Of a stretch of 64,000 bases of DNA, positions 33,682-44,464 are shown one piece after another (the first letter of the stretch is position 1; each line of letters starts with the position of its first letter). The DNA lies in assembly GCA_963576475.1 (NCBI GenBank), contig OY754990.1:14873061-14937060 (forward strand). The letters are read 5' to 3'. The translations under genes were made by a program, and so were the position numbers. Origin of the DNA: Molanna angustata (Eukaryota > Arthropoda > Insecta > Trichoptera > Molannidae). The notes beneath the pieces are model-generated. The model worked only from the letters and a program-made list of their open reading frames with translations, searched no databases and was not told where the DNA came from.

Positions 33682-34560
33682 AATAGAACGATATATGATA
33701 GAATAAAAAATGAGGACATAAGGAGGGAATGCAAGATGAAGAAGGATATTTATTTATTTAAGTACATATACGGCCTCTAGGCCATTATAAAATAAAAGTT
33801 AAAAACAAAACACAAAACTCGCATCAAACAACAATTAAAAAGAAAAACAACAGAACAATTAATCAATACACAATATTCATAACATAATTCCGCATCGACC
33901 TGACACTAGTTAGTGTAATCTATGCCTGACACCACTACATGCACCTACAGAGTTGATGTCCCGCTCACACAGCACTACAGACACAGTGCGAGAAAGAGAC
34001 ACCAACTTCCACAATACCGCCGTAACAATTCTTTTAAGTTGCCAGGTTGATATCAAATTAAAACATTTTTTCCTTTTACAAATTTAAAATAATAAAATAA
34101 TCATTATATAAATTCACAATCACAACAAATAGTAAACACTAAACAATTCAATTAGCAATTTATATCAAAATAAAAAGTAAAAAAACAAAATATAATATAC
34201 ACTAATTTATATACGAAATTAATAGCAATAATATTATAATATTATAATGTAAAATGAAAGTGAATGCTTTAAGGTGGTTTGGACATATTGAAATAATGAA
34301 TGATGAACGACTGACTAAAAAAATATACATGGGTGTAAGAGATGGAGTGAATAGTAGGGGCCGCCCCAGAAAGGGATGGCATGACCATGTGAATGATATA
34401 TTGAAAGAAGGAAATATAAGAAGCTTGAATAATCGACGAGCATTTATGAGACGATGCATGGATGTAAAGGAAGCTAGGAATGTATGCAAAAATAGAGGAG
34501 TATGGCGCTCGGTTCTCTCTGCTTACCCCGTAAGGGATATGGCGTGATGGTATGTACGTA
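33682..34560 (+). mobile_element. RTE-like LINE family D, split; best-preserved tail
   Basis: The first part (33682-33748, ATGAGGACATAAGGAGGGAA) and the second (34246-34560) are contiguous in the related copy at 21005-21310, so about 490 bp at 33749-34240 is an insertion. The second part has an intact frame (34254-34547) with ALRWFGHIEIMNDERLTKK, GRPRKGWHDHVNDILKE, an AFMRRCMD block and the ending VWRSVLSAYP. This is the C-terminal end of an RTE-like ORF2. Frame integrity suggests it is among the younger copies. The tail is ATGGTATGTACGTAAGTA. Confidence 0.8.
33749..34240 (-). mobile_element. Insertion in LINE D with inverted AAAT tail
   Basis: It starts TATTTATTTATTTAAGTACA and is A-rich on the plus strand to about 34236. 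The start resembles the inverted 3' tails at 14999, 19428 and 58088, so it is probably a short retroelement in minus orientation. The body is unrecognised. Confidence 0.5.
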
Positions 34561-34919
34561 AGTATTTTCAACATTTCTCTAGTGAATGTTCGTCATACAA
34601 TTTTAAAATACAGCTTCTATTCCCATCAAAAAGATATTAATAATATCCTTTATTACAGCATTTTTTTTAAATAACTTCATAAATATATGTCTAAGAGAAA
34701 TAATTTTTTTACATGCTCAAAGGGTGTATAAAATTCAAGTGAATGACCGATAAAGTTTTTTAATTTCAAATAAGGTTTGTTCTTAAAATGTAAAAAAATC
34801 AAAAAAATTTTGAGCTTCCGATAGTGTGTATCACATATAAACCTTTTTAAACGCGCGAAATAGTTACCTACCCTTACTAACACGTAGATTCATAGTGCAT
34901 TGGGCGGTTTTTATATGTA
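34561..34919. other. AT-rich spacer
   Basis: No feature recognised; the last bases ATGTA are the left target duplication of the LTR element. Confidence 0.35.
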
Positions 34920-35161
34920 TGTAAAGAAAATACCTAATAAGTACTTTCTTAAAAAGGATTTATTGTAGGTGTTCTAAATTCGAACACCTATGAAAACATG
35001 TGAAATGAATTTTGATAAAAATATTGTATTTTAATTTGACAATTGAATAAGAAACTTTAAATGTCGTTTCCTGTAAATAATTATAAATAATTAAATATTC
35101 AGTGCAACAACAAAGAGTTTCATTTGTCAAGCAAGATAAAAATAATACTAAGTACCCTTAT
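34920..35161 (+). repeat. 5' LTR
   Basis: 242 bp, 240 identical to the 3' LTR. Promoter elements were not confidently located. Confidence 0.85.
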
Positions 35162-35184
35162 AAAACGACATTTTGTAGTTGAAA

Positions 35185-36407
35185 ATGGAGAAATTATGTT
35201 TCGAATTTACCCTATTACCGGGTAATGAAAGTGATGAAAAATCAAATATTTTTTCAATTACTTCAATAACAACAACTGAAAATAAAGTGTATTCAATACC
35301 AGAAAAGCTACAATCAGTTAATCATCATAAAGAAATAACAAAAACATCTACATATAATAAAATAAAAAATAGTTTAAAAAAAAGATACCAAGTTAGACGA
35401 GTTTGGATTAAAATGACAGAAAAACTAAAAAATACATACATAGATGAGGATGATAACTTACAATTTCAAGATCAATATCTAGAAGAAAGAATCAAGAACA
35501 ACATGTTACTGCATCTAAAAAAGGTACAGATACCAGTACATTAGAAATACTAATAGAGAAATTAGTAGAGAATACAAAACAAAATAAAGAACAAGATTCA
35601 AAACAAATATCAGAAAAATTCATGATTGAAAAGTTTACAACAAAAAATTCAAATGCAATACAATGGATAGATTTATTTGAAAAAGAATGTATCCGCTTAA
35701 AAATAACAAGAGATGAAAATAAAATAGAAATTTTAAGATTATTTATGGACAAAGCAAGTATAGAATGGTACAGCTCAATGATTATGAAACTAACAATGAA
35801 CTCAGAATGGTCAACTTGGAAAAATAAATTCTGTGAATCGTTTGCAAACAAGGGATGGAACCTAGTCACTTATGCAATGTTATTTAAATACAAAGATGGT
35901 TTATTATTGGATTATGCCATAAGGAAAGAAAAACTTTTATTAGATATGAGAAGATCAATTGACACAGGTACTTTAGTAGATCTTATTGCAGCTGGATTAC
36001 CAGAATTTGTACTTAATAAAATTGATAGAGAAAAATTAAAAGATACAGTGGATTTGTTTAATGAAGTTAGCAAGTATGAACACATGGTGAATAAAAAAAA
36101 AGTCTGTATAATAAAACAAATGACAATAAAAAATTTAATATTGAAAATGAAGGACGTAACCCATGTAAAATTTGTGAAAAATTAAATAAAGGTACTCGTT
36201 ATCATCTAGAAACTACATGCTGGTTTAAAAATAAAGATGATAAGGTAAAGAAAAATTTAATTAAACATGTTAACAATTTAGTGATAGAAGCCGAATTAAA
36301 TGAAGCTGATCAAAAAAACGGAATCCAATCTATTTCACATTACAAAACTTATTCCAGTTCCTACATTAGATGAAGAAGAAATATTAGAAACCGAGGAAGA
36401 CGAATGA
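35185..36407 (+). pseudogene. Retrotransposon Gag-like protein, frame broken
   Basis: The first ATG after the 5' LTR (35185) opens a lysine-rich frame to 35544 (begins MEKLCFEFTLLPGN). The frame used next, open from about 35505 through 36185, carries the capsid-like block NAIQWIDLFEKECIRLKI, then IEWYSSMIMKL and WSTWKNKFCESFANKGW, the pattern of the retrotransposon Gag domain. A third frame from about 36100 has a zinc-knuckle-like CKICEKLNKGTRYH followed by ETTC (C-x2-C-x9-H-x4-C) and the last frame ends in an acidic tail at 36405-36407. So three one-base shifts separate four segments; two lie at runs of A (about 36091-36099 and 36313-36320). The known role of Gag is to form the particle that packages the element RNA. 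Whether the shifts are real or sequencing errors is open. Confidence 0.75.
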
Positions 36408-36442
36408 ATTCAGTGAAAATTTTGTTTCAAATTTTCTTTTCC

Positions 36443-36453
36443 AGGGGGGGAGA
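36443..36453 (+). promoter_or_regulatory. Polypurine tract
   Basis: AGGGGGGGAGA immediately upstream of the 3' LTR; primes plus-strand DNA synthesis in LTR elements. Confidence 0.8.
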
Positions 36454-36695
36454 TGTAAAGAAAATACCTAATAAGTACTTTCTTAAAAAGGATTTATTGT
36501 AGGTGTTCTAAATTCGAACACCTATGAAAACATGTGAAATGAATTTTGATAAAAATATTGTATTTTAATTTGACAATTGAATAAGAAACTTTAAATGTCG
36601 TTTCCTGTAAATAATTATAAATAATTAAATATTCAGTGCAACAACAAAGAGTTTCATTTGTCAAGCAAGATAAAAATAATACTAACTATCCTTAT
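36454..36695 (+). repeat. 3' LTR
   Basis: Matches the 5' LTR except for two bases in the last dozen positions. Confidence 0.85.
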
Positions 36696-36700
36696 ATGTA

Positions 36701-36984
36701 TATCATGTTTTCAGTCACTAGATTTAGCATTATATGTCCTCTTAAAACAAGCGAACCCGACAGACGTTGTCCTGCCCGAAAGTTGGCTTGTCTGCTAATA
36801 ATTAGCTGGTTCAGCAACCATTAAAATAACGACACACAATGTCCCAGTGGTGGGGTGACCAGCGACAGGTGAGTGGATGTGCATTACCTTACAAAGGAAA
36901 GTAAGTACGACACATGCATGCGTGTATACCCACACGTCAGTCTCGCCTAACCTAAAATGGCAACAAACTATGTAAGATGTCATT
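36701..36984. other. GC-richer unrecognised DNA
   Basis: Contains GAACCCGACAGACGTTGTCC, wording I associate with dispersed insect repeats, but no structure could be defined. Confidence 0.25.
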
Positions 36985-37600
36985 TTGTATTTTCGATTAC
37001 CCGTGTCTTATGAGACACAAGATAAACCTTTTAAAATTATGAAAACTGGCGAGCTTATTGCAATATGTAAATTTCTTCCAATCAACCGGATATATCAAAA
37101 TAATAATATTGATATATTCTCAAACTCCAAATTAACTTTCAAAAAACACATAATATCCCAGTTAGTAACCTCTTAATTCTTTTGTATAAATTTATGTATA
37201 CCATTCGCCATTCGCCATTCTCTGTTTATTTTCTCATATTTAATTATTGTTTAATTCTCATATTTCATTTGTTTAATTTTTGTGTTCATATTTCATTTGT
37301 TTAATTTGTGTATTCATATTTCATTTGTTTAATTATTATAGACTCAAATTTAAAAATCTTTGGGTCTACAACTATGAACTTACTGTGTAACTTCCACCCG
37401 CAACATAATAATTATATTATATAAAATATACACTGCACTTTCCGTACACTGCATAGTGTAGTGTAGGTAGGAAACTGTATACTGAATAACTGAAACTGTA
37501 TACAATAGTTATTATTATGTACTCTATGTATAACTGTTATGCGCAGAAACATTTGGGCATTCATGCCTGTGTCTGAGCTCAATTAAATAAAATAAAATAA
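36985..37600 (+). mobile_element. LINE C-terminal end and 3' UTR
   Basis: The plus strand closes a frame at 37174-37176 with NNNIDIFSNSKLTFKKHIIS, similar to the end of the LINE at 42880-43256 (LDIFFDSHLTFKNKLTSN). A 3' untranslated region follows and contains three direct copies of a unit with TTCATATTTCATTTGTTTAA (37230-37335). The end is marked by AAATAAAATAAAATAATAAT at 37585-37604. Its 5' part overlaps a GCGAGCTTATTGCAATATGT block from another LINE/SINE 3' end. Confidence 0.6.
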
Positions 37601-37604
37601 TAAT

Positions 37605-38792
37605 AAAATAAAGTATAATAATAAGTGACACCTTTGTATTTCAAGGGCGTACCCCGCAAATATACTATTTTCATCGTAAAATACGATAATTCGCACAGTC
37701 CGGGTACGCAAAAGTGGTGTAAATTAAAAAAATCGTCATTTTTTTATCGCGCGTAGTTTCCTTTTTCAACTGCCTACTCCGCATTGTCAATAGAATTAGC
37801 TCAGATCGAGATTTGCAAGAGCGGAAAATATCCGCGTATACAGATACGTAATAATATACGCGTGTATCGCTAATTCCGCAAGCTGTGTACATGGTTACGG
37901 ACGTGACCTCCCATACATTAATTATTAACCTACTTTATTTAATTACCCCCTCCAACCCTTCCACCCACACAAAGAGGGGTGTGCCAACCCAAAAAATATT
38001 TACGTCGCAAAACGACGGTGGATATTTTTGCGAAAAAAAGAAAATATATATTTTTTTCCTCAAGATAACGAAAAGTCCCGCCCGTAACTATCAACTATGA
38101 GCGCCATTAACACCGAAAAAAGTCTCGGAACCTTCGTGTTATAAGAGTGCTGAGAAAATTTCAGTGATTTCATAATTGGAAGATTGTACCACCTTCTCGC
38201 GTTGTTTAGTCTTTTTTTTCGTTTTTAATAAAAAAAAAATAATTTGTCGAGTTAGCAAAAACGGACATGTTCCGCTTTATCCCTCGACAACGCGGAAAAA
38301 ACGGTTATTTTAAGAGCGGAGGATAATTAATGCTATTATTTTTACGGCATGTATTCGAGTTTATAACGTTTTTTTTTAGTTGCACGCGTCACTTACACGC
38401 GTTTAGCGAGTTTTCGAGTTTCAAAATGACTAAATGTCAGAGAATGATCTTCACTGGGTAGGAAAAGAGACCCGGCTGCCATATTTTTTTATCTTGACAC
38501 ACACCTACCATTTTAAATGAGACACTTGCTTAGAATAGTGGTTATTCTCTTTTATATTTTCATAGTTTTCGGGTGTCCCATCAGAAGTGGGTAATCGAAA
38601 TACGACAGGCAAAATAACATCTTACCAGTTGAACAAATGAGGTTCACCACAGGAATGAGGCGAGATTCGTATTTTGGGATACACGCTCGTTTCGTGATTA
38701 CTTTTACTGGGGCAATGCACACCCGCACACCAGTCGCTGGTTACCCCACATTGTGGAGTATACCGTGATGATATAATGAATTTTATTTTAGT
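37605..38792. other. Unrecognised, possibly single copy
   Basis: No shared repeat. Contains CpG-containing patches at 37740-37880 and 38250-38420 but no supported gene. Confidence 0.3.
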
Positions 38793-39012
38793 GTTATTTC
38801 TCGGGCAACCAACGGGTACTATGTCAAATATTAATTTAACACGCACCCAATAATAACAAGTTGTCACATTCTGAAGACGTTCGATATTTGATACTCGTCA
38901 TTGTCACACAGATGCGGACTAAAAACACAATTTCAAACTGTCTCTCCACCGGGAATCGAACCGAGGAATCTTGGCTCAGCAGTCAGGTGATATCAAACCA
39001 ACAAAGGCTGAC
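38793..39012 (-). mobile_element. SINE family A, second copy
   Basis: Matches 2893-3125 from TCTCGGGCAACCAACGGGTA through ACCGGGAATCGAACC. The B box is intact on the minus strand but the A-box side (38985-39012) is damaged. Confidence 0.75.
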
Positions 39013-39204
39013 ATTTAAACCACAACTACACCAATAACGATACACGCAGAATTTAATAATGTAGATATTTTTTGAGCATCAATCAGAATTAGGGTATTTG
39101 TCAATCGGATCAAATTAGAGATACTGTGTAGCCAATTCGAGCCCGGATCCAGGGGTGGGATACCTTTTGTTAGAAAATATTCAATTACTTATTTTTAATA
39201 AAGA

Positions 39205-39372
39205 TTGAATATGTCCTTGTAGTAACAAGTACATATACATCCTCAAACATTCCCTAAATTAAGCATAAATGCTTGTGCTATAGGTGAACGAAAAATCGGT
39301 CGTGGCAGGATTCGAACTCGCGTCCACTGGATTACAAACCCCTAGCTAGCCGCTCTGCCACCACCCATGTTT
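39205..39372 (-). mobile_element. SINE family B
   Basis: Body ATGCTTGTGCTATAGGTGAA and head GGCAGGATTCGAACTCGCG match the family; the anticodon-arm side is shortened. Confidence 0.75.
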
Positions 39373-39514
39373 AATAAACTTTTGATTTTTAACTAGAGCT
39401 CTGAAATTTTTAGAATTTGTGTATTACCGATGAAAATGTATGTTTAAACTGTTTCCAGTTTGATTGAAATGAAAATTAATAGATTTATTTTCCATTTTTT
39501 ATATATTATTAGAC

Positions 39515-39630
39515 TTAACATCGGAGGCGGCCCAGAACCGGAGAGTGTACAGCCTGAGGACGAGGAGAGCTGACCCCAACAGTATTCACCGACGATAAGT
39601 TAAGAGGTCAGAAAGAAGAAGAAGAAGTCC
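39515..39630 (+). mobile_element. RTE-like LINE tail with GAA repeat
   Basis: Plus strand reads AAQNRRVYSLRTRRADPN and ends in an AAGAAGAAGAAGAAG tail at 39615-39629. Only the last about 25 codons are present. It is of the RTRRADP type also seen at 30700 and 62870. Confidence 0.6.
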
Positions 39631-39734
39631 TTTTATATTAAATGTAACTAATTTTAAACAACAAATTATAGCTATTCTACATACATAATTCCTTTCCGGC
39701 TCCTTAATTTCAATACAATAAACAAACGTTTTCT

Positions 39735-39783
39735 CACACACACACACATACACACACATACATACACATACACACACATACAT
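39735..39783. repeat. CA/CATA microsatellite
   Basis: Repeated CACACA and CATACA units; the valine-cysteine frames it yields on the minus strand are artefacts. Confidence 0.85.
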
Positions 39784-40221
39784 TCAATTTTATTTATTTT
39801 TCTTTTTCGTACATATATTTTTTTGTTCTTATTTAAAATACTCTGTTGCTGGGGATAGGTCACTAGCACTACCGAAAGAGCTAATTTCAAATAACATGAA
39901 TTTGACGGGGACTATAAAACTATACCTATATAATCGGCCGGGGTGGTGTTCAGTTTCAGTGCTGGCAACCCGACGTTTATATAACAAAAATACATGAATT
40001 ACAATATATTTTTCGTTCCCCATCTCACTAGGAAAATCTGTTCTGAGACAGGTTACTTACATATAAAATTACTGTTTAAAATATATTATATATTTTCCAG
40101 TTCTAGCCAAAATAATTCTGGTGTTGAAATTTAAATAATAAATATAAACCAAAGTTAATGTAAAAAATATAACAAAAAAAAATAACATATTTTTTTTACA
40201 TAAATTTCTTAACAAAATTAC
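39784..40221. other. Unrecognised; contains a LINE-tail stem-loop motif
   Basis: TCACTAGGAAAATCTGTTCT followed by GAGACAGGT at 40024-40054 is a decayed copy of the CTGTTCTGAGGCAG 3'-end motif. Confidence 0.35.
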
Positions 40222-40525
40222 ATTCATACATTCCATCACGCCATTTCCCTATTAGGGGTAGACAGAGAGAACCGAACGCCAGACTCCTCTCTCTTGACAT
40301 ACATTCCTCGCTTCATTCACGTCCATACATCGTCTCATACACGCTCTTCTATTATTCTTACTTCTAACATCACCATCTTTCAAAATCCCATTTATGTGAT
40401 AGTGCCAACTTTTTCTTGGCTGACCTCTACTTTTCGTTCCTCTTTTATCAGCCTTGTACACTTTTTTGTCAGACGGTCATCACTCATTCTTTCTATGTGG
40501 CTGAACCACCTTAGGGCATTGATAT
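40222..40525 (-). mobile_element. RTE-like LINE family D 3' end
   Basis: Minus frame 40461-40252 contains KADKRGTKSRGQPRKSWHYH, ACMRRCMDVNEARNV and VWRSVLSVYP, aligned with 34330-34525. The LRWF region lies at 40500-40525. Tail CATTCATACATTCC at the plus-strand left edge. 5'-truncated. Confidence 0.75.
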
Positions 40526-41217
40526 GAATTTTCTATAATATATGAATTTCTTTCTAACAAAGAATGAATTTTCTTTGTTAGAATTTTCTTTCCTTATAAA
40601 TTTTCTTTCTAACAAAGTATATTTAATATTTCCTTTACAACAACAATTTGTGTCATTATAGTAAACATAGAACACCTAAGATATAATATTTAATTACATT
40701 TACACGAAAAGATCAGAAATCTCGTTACGGTCTTTATTAAGGACCCAATTGTGTATCGACCTATTATATTCGTTTTACTTATTGGGAAAGTAACAGATAC
40801 TATGCCAAATATTAATTAAAACCACAAAAAAATAATATTTTCTGGAGCAGATTGCAAACCCTCCCTTATGCTACGTAGTGCGCTCCTTTGGAAGAGCAGA
40901 ATGGATCGAAATTGTAAAAACTCGTTTCCCCTACGTAGCCATGTTGAAAACAGTCTCAAAAAACTTATGTGCCAATTGTTGCAAATGCCTGAGAGATATA
41001 ACATCACCCAAGGGCGCCTGTGCTCAATAATTCATTACATGCTTCCTGAGAAATACCAGAATACTAATGCGACCCTTGAAAACAAACACCTTCATATATT
41101 ATGTACCTAAATACATCTGTATATTACTTGAAGTAAGAAAATCTTCATGGAACATTGCTTGAAAACAAGTATATAAAAATAAAACCCTTTTCAAAGCATT
41201 GATGTAAAAAAATTGCT
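40526..41217. other. Mostly unrecognised
   Basis: A SINE A-like scrap lies at 40776-40850 (TACTATGCCAAATATTAATT). A plus frame at 40868-41110 (80 codons) has no recognised domain. Confidence 0.3.
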
Positions 41218-41221
41218 TTAA

Positions 41222-41907
41222 GGGGGGACTGCTGCCAACGTACCTATTTTTCAATTTGATATACCATCATTATCTCTTATCAAATCGTTTTTATTCATTT
41301 AGATATAGTTTGGGTATTAATAAAGAAAAATATATCTTTACTTTTTGATAATGTTCCGTATAAATTCTTGTAGGAAAATAATGGCATACCCCGATTTTCA
41401 AAGTTTATCTTATATTTTTAATAAAATATAAGGCGTAGTTCAACATATTTTTTTTTAATTAAAGGACAAAAATATCTAGAAAAATATGATGTGACGTTGC
41501 ATTAATGCTTCAGGTTTAGTAAATAAACCTAAAAAACATTTATTTTGCATTCAGCGCCATTGCGAAATAAAAGTTTTTTTGTTTATTAACTTAACTTGAT
41601 GCATTAATACAACGTTACATCGTATTTTTCCAGATATTTTGATCTTCTTTAATTTATAAAAAATATAATGCTCTATACCTACCTTATAGTTTTTAAAAAT
41701 TTAAGATAAATGTCAGAAATCGGGGTATGCTAATTATTTTCCTACAAGAATATAATGTACAGAACATAATTGAAAAGTTGAGGTATATTTTTCTTTATTA
41801 ATATCCAAACTAACTAGGTTATTTTTTTCAAAATGATTCGTTTTGTATTAATGATACAAATTCAAATTGGAAAAATAGGTACGTTGCGTTGGTAGCAGTC
41901 AACCCTC
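41222..41907. mobile_element. 686-bp TTAA-flanked palindromic element, copy 2
   Basis: Same family as 3423-4150, bounded by TTAA at 41218-41221 and 41908-41911. Starts GGGGGGACTGCTGCCAACGT and ends TAGCAGTCAACCCTC. Its loop (GCATTCAGCGCCATTGCGAA) is in the opposite orientation to copy 1. It lacks the triplication present in copy 1. Confidence 0.75.
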
Positions 41908-41911
41908 TTAA

Positions 41912-42524
41912 TGCACTTTTGCATATCTATTGTATCAAAAAAAATTCAGACCGTGAGAGCATTTTTAAAGTTTTGACAGATGAAATCATAGATTATAGTA
42001 GTGGAGAGTAAAAAAGAATTGCGACAAAGGTTTGAAAATTATGAAAAATGGACCCCCTCAAAGGTCAGGTTGGGATATTATAAAATATGCAAAAGGGTAT
42101 ATAACATCAGAGTCAGCAGCTAAACCTGTACCAGCTCAAGGGTCTTTGGAGGGGTTCGCCGGAGCCCCTCGAGACCTCGAGTGGCCCCTTGAGAACCACC
42201 GCCCCTCCCCGCCACGGACCCCGATCCGTGCTATTAATGGAATCGCCGAAGCCAGATGTGCGGACGACCATTCTTAATTTCCTCAAAATCTGTTTACAAA
42301 GACCCATCATTGTCCATTATGACGTTGTTTGAAATTCATAGGTATTATATTTTATGCTTATTTCACATTTTTTTAAACAAAATAATAAAAAAATAGAATA
42401 TCTGCTAAATTAATATTTGAACCCCTCTCAAAATAAAAAAAATATATATAAAAAAATCTATTTATTATTACACCCGAAAAAATGCTATTTAGCCACGCCC
42501 CAAATAATGGAATATTGAAATAAT
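41912..42524. other. Unrecognised with a GC-rich island
   Basis: Positions 42110-42275 are GC-rich (GGTTCGCCGGAGCCCCTCGA) and lie in an 81-codon plus frame (42032-42277). No family recognised. It matches nothing else in the window. Confidence 0.3.
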
Positions 42525-42526
42525 AA

Positions 42527-42640
42527 ACACTTCCTTAAATCCTGCACAAGTGGCGAGTTTATTGCCGTATGGCAATTTTTTTCAACTAACCAGCGTTTCC
42601 GGTCCAGAATCAGAACGTATAATTACTAGTGTCCGACCGA
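42527..42640 (-). repeat. SINE/LINE family C 3' end fragment
   Basis: AAGTGGCGAGTTTATTGCCG and TATGGCAATTTTTTTCAACT match the SINE at 55240-55462 but the tRNA-like head is missing. Confidence 0.6.
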
Positions 42641-42844
42641 AACAGGATTTTCTACCGAAACCTAACCCGAATCTTCGGTTTCTCTCTCAGTTTCGGCCGA
42701 AACCGAAATCGAAACTTTTTTAGGCAGTTAAAAATCTATTGTTTACTGAAATTTGGCTTATTGACAGTTAACACGTGTTCAATGAAATAAAAAACAATAC
42801 TTGAAGTAAGTATGTGGAAAAATATTTTTTATTTATGCATCAAC

Positions 42845-43671
42845 TATATGGAATCCCCAGTACAAGGTTTACATTCACTCGTTGGATCAAATTCAGAATA
42901 AATTCATTAAATATTCAAACTACCGTTGTAACAATACTTACCAACCTACTATACTAACTTCTTTGACCACGCGACGCACAATTTCAGACCTTATGTTCCT
43001 TCACAGTATACTAAATGGAAACATAGAATGCCATGAAATTCTTACCAATATCAAATTTAATACATCTACTCGCCGGACAAGACATACGTCACTTTTCTTC
43101 TCCAATATCTGTAAAACAAATGCTTCCAAAAACGCTCCGATTAACAGAATGATAAACTTATTTAACTCTTATGAAAAAAATGCCGACTTAGACATATTTT
43201 TTGATTCACATTTAACCTTCAAAAATAAACTTACATCTAACATCGTGACATTATAACAATTAGGTACTGATTAATTTTATTTTTCCCAACCACCCTCAGC
43301 AATATATTTTCTTTTTCTTCTCAAATCATGAATCTGTCAATATATGTTCGTCTTAACACACATGCACACCCTCTCTCACACACACACATACACACCCACA
43401 CACACACACTCTTTCTAGATATCTCTTCCACAGACACACATGTATTACTCTTCTCTCATGCGCGCACTCACACTAATTCACACTTTTTTGTTGTATTATT
43501 TTGATATAAGGTATAGTACGTAAGAGGTACATGTTATTTTTGTATTTTTATTTATTTAATTTTAATAATTGTATGCATGTACTGTGTGCTGTTCTTTGTA
43601 AAATGTCCATGTGTCCATGTCTGTCCGTGAACGTCCCATATTATGGGACAAAATAATTATTATTATCGAAC
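42845..43671 (+). mobile_element. 5'-truncated LINE with ORF2 C-terminus and 3' UTR
   Basis: The plus frame ends at 43254-43256 after about 125 residues: DQIQNKFIKYSNYR, LTTRRTISDLMFLHSILNG, RRTRHTSLFFSNICKTNASK and LDIFFDSHLTFKNKL. The order QxKFxxYxxY ... RR-xxxD-x-xFLxxxLNG ... RxTRxxxxF is typical of the C-terminal region of Jockey-type LINEs. A 3' untranslated region with CA repeats (43360-43405) leads to an ATT-type tail at 43650-43671. Its last about 50 bp also form the outer edge of the inverted duplication that follows. Confidence 0.7.
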
Positions 43672-43734
43672 CGCGAATTTTAGGATTTGGCAAAAATAAA
43701 TGGGACTACAAGTAAACACATTTATTTATTATTG

Positions 43735-43946
43735 CTATTTTACAATAGAATGTTGTTCGAAACACAAAAAGTTTTCTCTCGCTTGCACGAATGTCAAATT
43801 TTGATATGCTTCCCGGAAAGATGTAATTTCAGTCTCATTTATTGATTCAAGATCACGTAATTCTTCATTCAAATTGTAATATCCCCCATAAATATGCCTC
43901 TCTAACTACGCAATATTAGTTTCACTTCTCTGCCGAACATACTTCT
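43735..43946 (-). pseudogene. Left-arm copy of the short frame, stop-containing
   Basis: Reverse complement of the left arm reads the same protein block as the right arm (LERHIYGGY, LRDLESINETEITSF, NLTFVQAREN) down to a TAG at 43735-43737. It differs by several amino-acid changes and carries an in-frame TAG where the right arm has TAC (about 43906-43912). Function unknown. Confidence 0.6.
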
Positions 43947-44245
43947 TGAGTATTTTATATATGTACGTACATCCATGACAGTAGCTGGCGGCAGAGGGAA
44001 CGATTCGCGCACACGTAGGACAGAGCCGCCGCGTCGCACCGCTTCGCATTGAATTCGCTTGTATCCGCACCGCATCGCTTACGCTACGTCCTACGTAGGC
44101 GATTCAAAGCGAACGCGATTGCGAAACGATGCGGTGCGGATACAAGCGAATTCAATGCGAAGCGGAGCGACGCGGCGGCTCTGTCCTACGTGTGCGCGAA
44201 TCGTTCCCTCTGCCGCCAGCTACTGTCATGTATGTACGTATATAA

Positions 44246-44464
44246 AATACTCAGAAGTATGTACGGCAGAGAAGTGAAACTAATATTGTGTACTTAGAGA
44301 GGCATATTTATGGGGGATATCACGATTTGTATGAAAAATTACGTGATCTTGAATTAATAAATGAGACTGAATTTACATCTTTCCGGGAAACATATCAAAA
44401 TTTGACATTCGTGCAAGCGAGAGAAAACTTTAAGTGTTTTGAACAACATCCTATTGTAAAATAG
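44246..44464 (+). CDS. Unknown 72-codon frame in right arm
   Basis: From just after a stop at 44243-44245 to TAG at 44462-44464 the plus strand is open and includes KYVRQRSETNIVYLERHIYG, GYHDLYEKLRDLEL, ETEFTSFRETYQNLTFVQAR and CFEQHPIVK. There is no in-frame ATG at the start; a CAG/AAG junction at 44252-44257 could be a splice acceptor, so it may be a terminal exon. An AATAAATAAATG polyadenylation-like signal follows at 44468-44480. The G-x-Y-x-x-L-xx-xLR pattern loosely recalls PIF/Harbinger-type proteins, but the characteristic downstream motifs are missing, so I do not assign a family. Preservation of the frame in both arms despite divergence suggests derivation from a real coding exon. 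Confidence 0.45.
   Translation, partial: NTQKYVRQRSETNIVYLERHIYGGYHDLYEKLRDLELINETEFTSFRETYQNLTFVQARENFKCFEQHPIVK

Larger units (their letters stand above)
34920..36695 (+). mobile_element. Gag-only LTR retrotransposon
   Basis: Two 242-bp direct repeats (34920-35161 and 36454-36695) start TGTAAAGAAAATACCTAATA and differ at only two positions near their ends, so the insertion is young. ATGTA at 34915-34919 and 36696-36700 is a 5-bp target duplication (ambiguous up to TATATGTA). A polypurine tract, AGGGGGGGAGA, sits directly before the 3' LTR. The interior of about 1.29 kb codes only for a Gag-like protein; protease, reverse transcriptase and integrase are absent. It must depend on enzymes from a relative. 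No canonical primer-binding site was recognised. LTR ends are not the usual TG...CA (TG...AT). Confidence 0.85.

Noticed and set aside
36985..37176. Independent 63-codon gene
   Set aside because: Its C-terminal half is the end of a LINE ORF and its N-terminal half comes from another repeat tail.
39586..39890. Cysteine-valine rich peptide on the minus strand
   Set aside because: It is a translation of the CA/CATA microsatellite.
44246..44464. Firm PIF/Harbinger transposase call
   Set aside because: Only a loose G-x-Y-x-x-L-x-x-x-L-R pattern fits; the catalytic region and the usual following motif are absent.
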